Positions 62,743 through 64,000 of a stretch of DNA of 64,000 bases are shown in pieces. The stretch's first letter is position 1. Every line of letters starts with the position of its first letter. A program made the translations under genes and the position numbers. Below the pieces are notes generated by a model, which made no database searches, had not been told where the DNA came from, and saw only the letters and a program-made list of their open reading frames with translations. The stretch spans positions 1 to 64,000 of the forward strand of contig NZ_MVIV01000002.1 in NCBI RefSeq assembly GCF_002072175.1, in the 5' to 3' direction. The DNA is from Actinomyces gaoshouyii (lineage in GTDB: Bacteria > Actinomycetota > Actinomycetes > Actinomycetales > Actinomycetaceae).

Positions 62743-64000
62743 ATGAGAACCATCGACGTCGCACCGCTGCCCCTGTCAGAGCTCGAGCCCCATCTCGATG
62801 AGATCGCCGCGCACCGGCTCCGCGACGGCGTGGCAGCCGCGCAGGCGCTCCTGGAGGGACGCGTCCTATGGACCGTGACTCCCACGGACCAGGCGGGCGC
62901 CGGCCCCGTGGAGACCGTGGCCCCCCTGGTGGGCTACGCCCGCGGCCTGGGCGTCGACGCCCGGTGGCTGTGCCTGGACGCTCCGGCGGAGTTCATCGCC
63001 CTCAGCGGGCGCCTGCACTCGTGGATCCATGGGGACATCGGGGACCGAGGCCGCCTGGGGGACAAGGAGCGCGACCTCTACGAGCACACGCTGGCGTCCA
63101 ACGCGGAGAACGTCGCCGGGGACATCTGCGAGGGTGACATCGTCATCCTCCATGATCCGGCGACCGCCGGCCTGGCGCGCCCCCTCAAGGCGGCGGGCGC
63201 CGTCGTCGTGTGGCGCTGCCACGCGGGCGCGGATCTGGCCACCGCCGACCCCGAGGGCGTGGAGGACGCCCAGCGCGCCTGGGCCTTCCTGGACCGCTAT
63301 CTGGAGGACGCCGACTACGTGATCGTCTCCTGCGAGGAGTACCGGCCCCCCTTCACCGAGCCCGAGGCCTGCGCAGTCATCCCGCCCTCCATCAACCCCG
63401 ACAGCCCCAAGAACCGGGTTCTCGACATGGATGAGGCCTGGTCGATCGCGCGCCTGGCGGGGATCTTCGACGGCGAGCCCCCCTTCGACGCCTTCCCCTT
63501 CATCCGCGGCGACGGACGGACGGACGCGCTGCGCTCCGCGGCGGCCGAGAACGGCGAGAGCGGCGTCATGCGCGCCGGGGGCCCGGTACCGCTGGGGGCG
63601 CGGACGATCACGCAGGTCTCGCGCTGGGACCGGCTCAAGGGCATGAGGGAGTTGGCGATCGCCTTCGCGGAGAACCTCGGGGCCCTCCCCGACGACGCGC
63701 ACCTGCTGCTGGTGGGGCCTCGCCCCGGGAGCGGCACCGCTGCGGCGCGGGTGCTGGACGAGGTCGTCGAGGCCGTTGAGCTCCTCCCCGCGGCGGCCCG
63801 CTCGCGCATCCACATCGCGGCGGTGCCCGCCCAGGACCGGGAGATCAACGCCCTCGTGGTCAACGCCGCGCAGCGGGTGAGCTCGGTGGTCACCCAGCGC
63901 TCGATCGTCGAGGCCTTCGGGCTGACGGTGGCCGAGGCGATGTGGAAGAAGACCCCCGTGGTGGCCTCCGGCGTCGGGGGGATCCGCACGCAGGTGACCG
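62743..64000 (+). CDS. TreT-like trehalose synthase/GT4 glycosyltransferase, cut by the window end
   Basis: The frame opens at ATG 62743 (MRTIDVAPLPLSELEPHL) and runs uninterrupted to 64000, giving ~419 residues with the 3' end missing. The N-half resembles trehalose glycosyltransferring synthase: DIVILHDPATAGLA and VVWRCHAGADLA match the TreT HDP/WRCH pattern. The C-half has the GT-B motif VSRWDRLKGM and donor-binding EAFGLTVAEAMWKKTPVVASGVGGI. GAGAGGG precedes the ATG. Transfers glucose between nucleotide-glucose and glucose to make trehalose if the assignment is correct; related GT4 enzymes are the alternative. Confidence 0.82.
   Translation, partial: MRTIDVAPLPLSELEPHLDEIAAHRLRDGVAAAQALLEGRVLWTVTPTDQAGAGPVETVAPLVGYARGLGVDARWLCLDAPAEFIALSGRLHSWIHGDIGDRGRLGDKERDLYEHTLASNAENVAGDICEGDIVILHDPATAGLARPLKAAGAVVVWRCHAGADLATADPEGVEDAQRAWAFLDRYLEDADYVIVSCEEYRPPFTEPEACAVIPPSINPDSPKNRVLDMDEAWSIARLAGIFDGEPPFDAFPFIRGDGRTDALRSAAAENGESGVMRAGGPVPLGARTITQVSRWDRLKGMRELAIAFAENLGALPDDAHLLLVGPRPGSGTAAARVLDEVVEAVELLPAAARSRIHIAAVPAQDREINALVVNAAQRVSSVVTQRSIVEAFGLTVAEAMWKKTPVVASGVGGIRTQVT

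Overview
The window is a GC-rich, gene-dense stretch of an actinobacterial chromosome, most likely from the Actinomycetaceae (Actinomyces/Schaalia-like). The support is strong G/C third-position bias, small families largely confined to Actinobacteria (DUF2516, DUF3073, DUF3618-like proteins, a GlnR-type orphan regulator, a sterol-carrier-family protein), many GTG starts, and frequent ATGA/TGATG start-stop overlaps. I see no prophage, insertion sequence, CRISPR array or rRNA operon. Most of the window is housekeeping and metabolic core, with a few accessory loci.

Layout, left to right. 1-3.1 kb: a decayed MoxR-type ATPase fragment, then pyruvate phosphate dikinase. 3.2-7.4 kb: a translationally coupled exopolysaccharide cluster (PelG-like flippase, PelF-like glycosyltransferase, GHL15-like hydrolase). 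7.7-12.4 kb: an MHS-family transporter and ClpC. 12.7-15.8 kb: an NMT1/SsuA-type ABC importer. 16-21 kb: a phosphopantetheinyl transferase, D-aminoacyl-tRNA deacylase, DUF2516, a YgfZ-type folate-binding protein, a nitrobindin-like protein and an unknown membrane protein. 21-24 kb: a GlnR-type regulator followed by a PhoU-like protein and a PiT phosphate transporter. 25-26 kb: tRNA-Lys and the divergent ohr/ohrR peroxide pair. 26-32 kb: a DEAD-box helicase, half an EamA transporter, an AEC transporter, an EEP-family hydrolase, MsrB and an MscS channel. 32.4-32.7 kb: a Glu-Asp-Phe tRNA operon.

32.8-41.2 kb is the main plus-strand block: a zincin, a GH3 lipoprotein, a heterodimeric ABC exporter whose two ATPase domains have decayed in complementary ways, a holin-like/DUF3618 trio, DUF3073 and a DUF3806-like protein. 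41.4-49.2 kb: purM and purF, immediately preceded by a four-carbon acid-sugar operon (GntP permease, dehydrogenase, OtnK-type kinase) and its GntR regulator; a near-identical 15-bp sequence lies just upstream of both the regulator and the kinase. 49.4-55.6 kb: an RNB ribonuclease, a sterol-carrier-like protein and the fructose operon (DeoR regulator, fruK, fruA), whose leader holds a perfect 40-bp palindrome. 55.7-64 kb: gdhA, a glycogen debranching enzyme split by a one-base frameshift, a small AT-richer membrane protein, purL, and the first part of a TreT-like glycosyltransferase that runs off the edge.

The recurring themes are central carbon, nitrogen and purine metabolism (ppdK, gdhA, fruAK, glgX, purF/M/L), stress response (clpC, ohr/ohrR, msrB, mscS) and surface or export functions (PelFG, the ABC exporter, the GH3 lipoprotein). 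Functions are inferred from sequence motifs read by eye; no database search was run.
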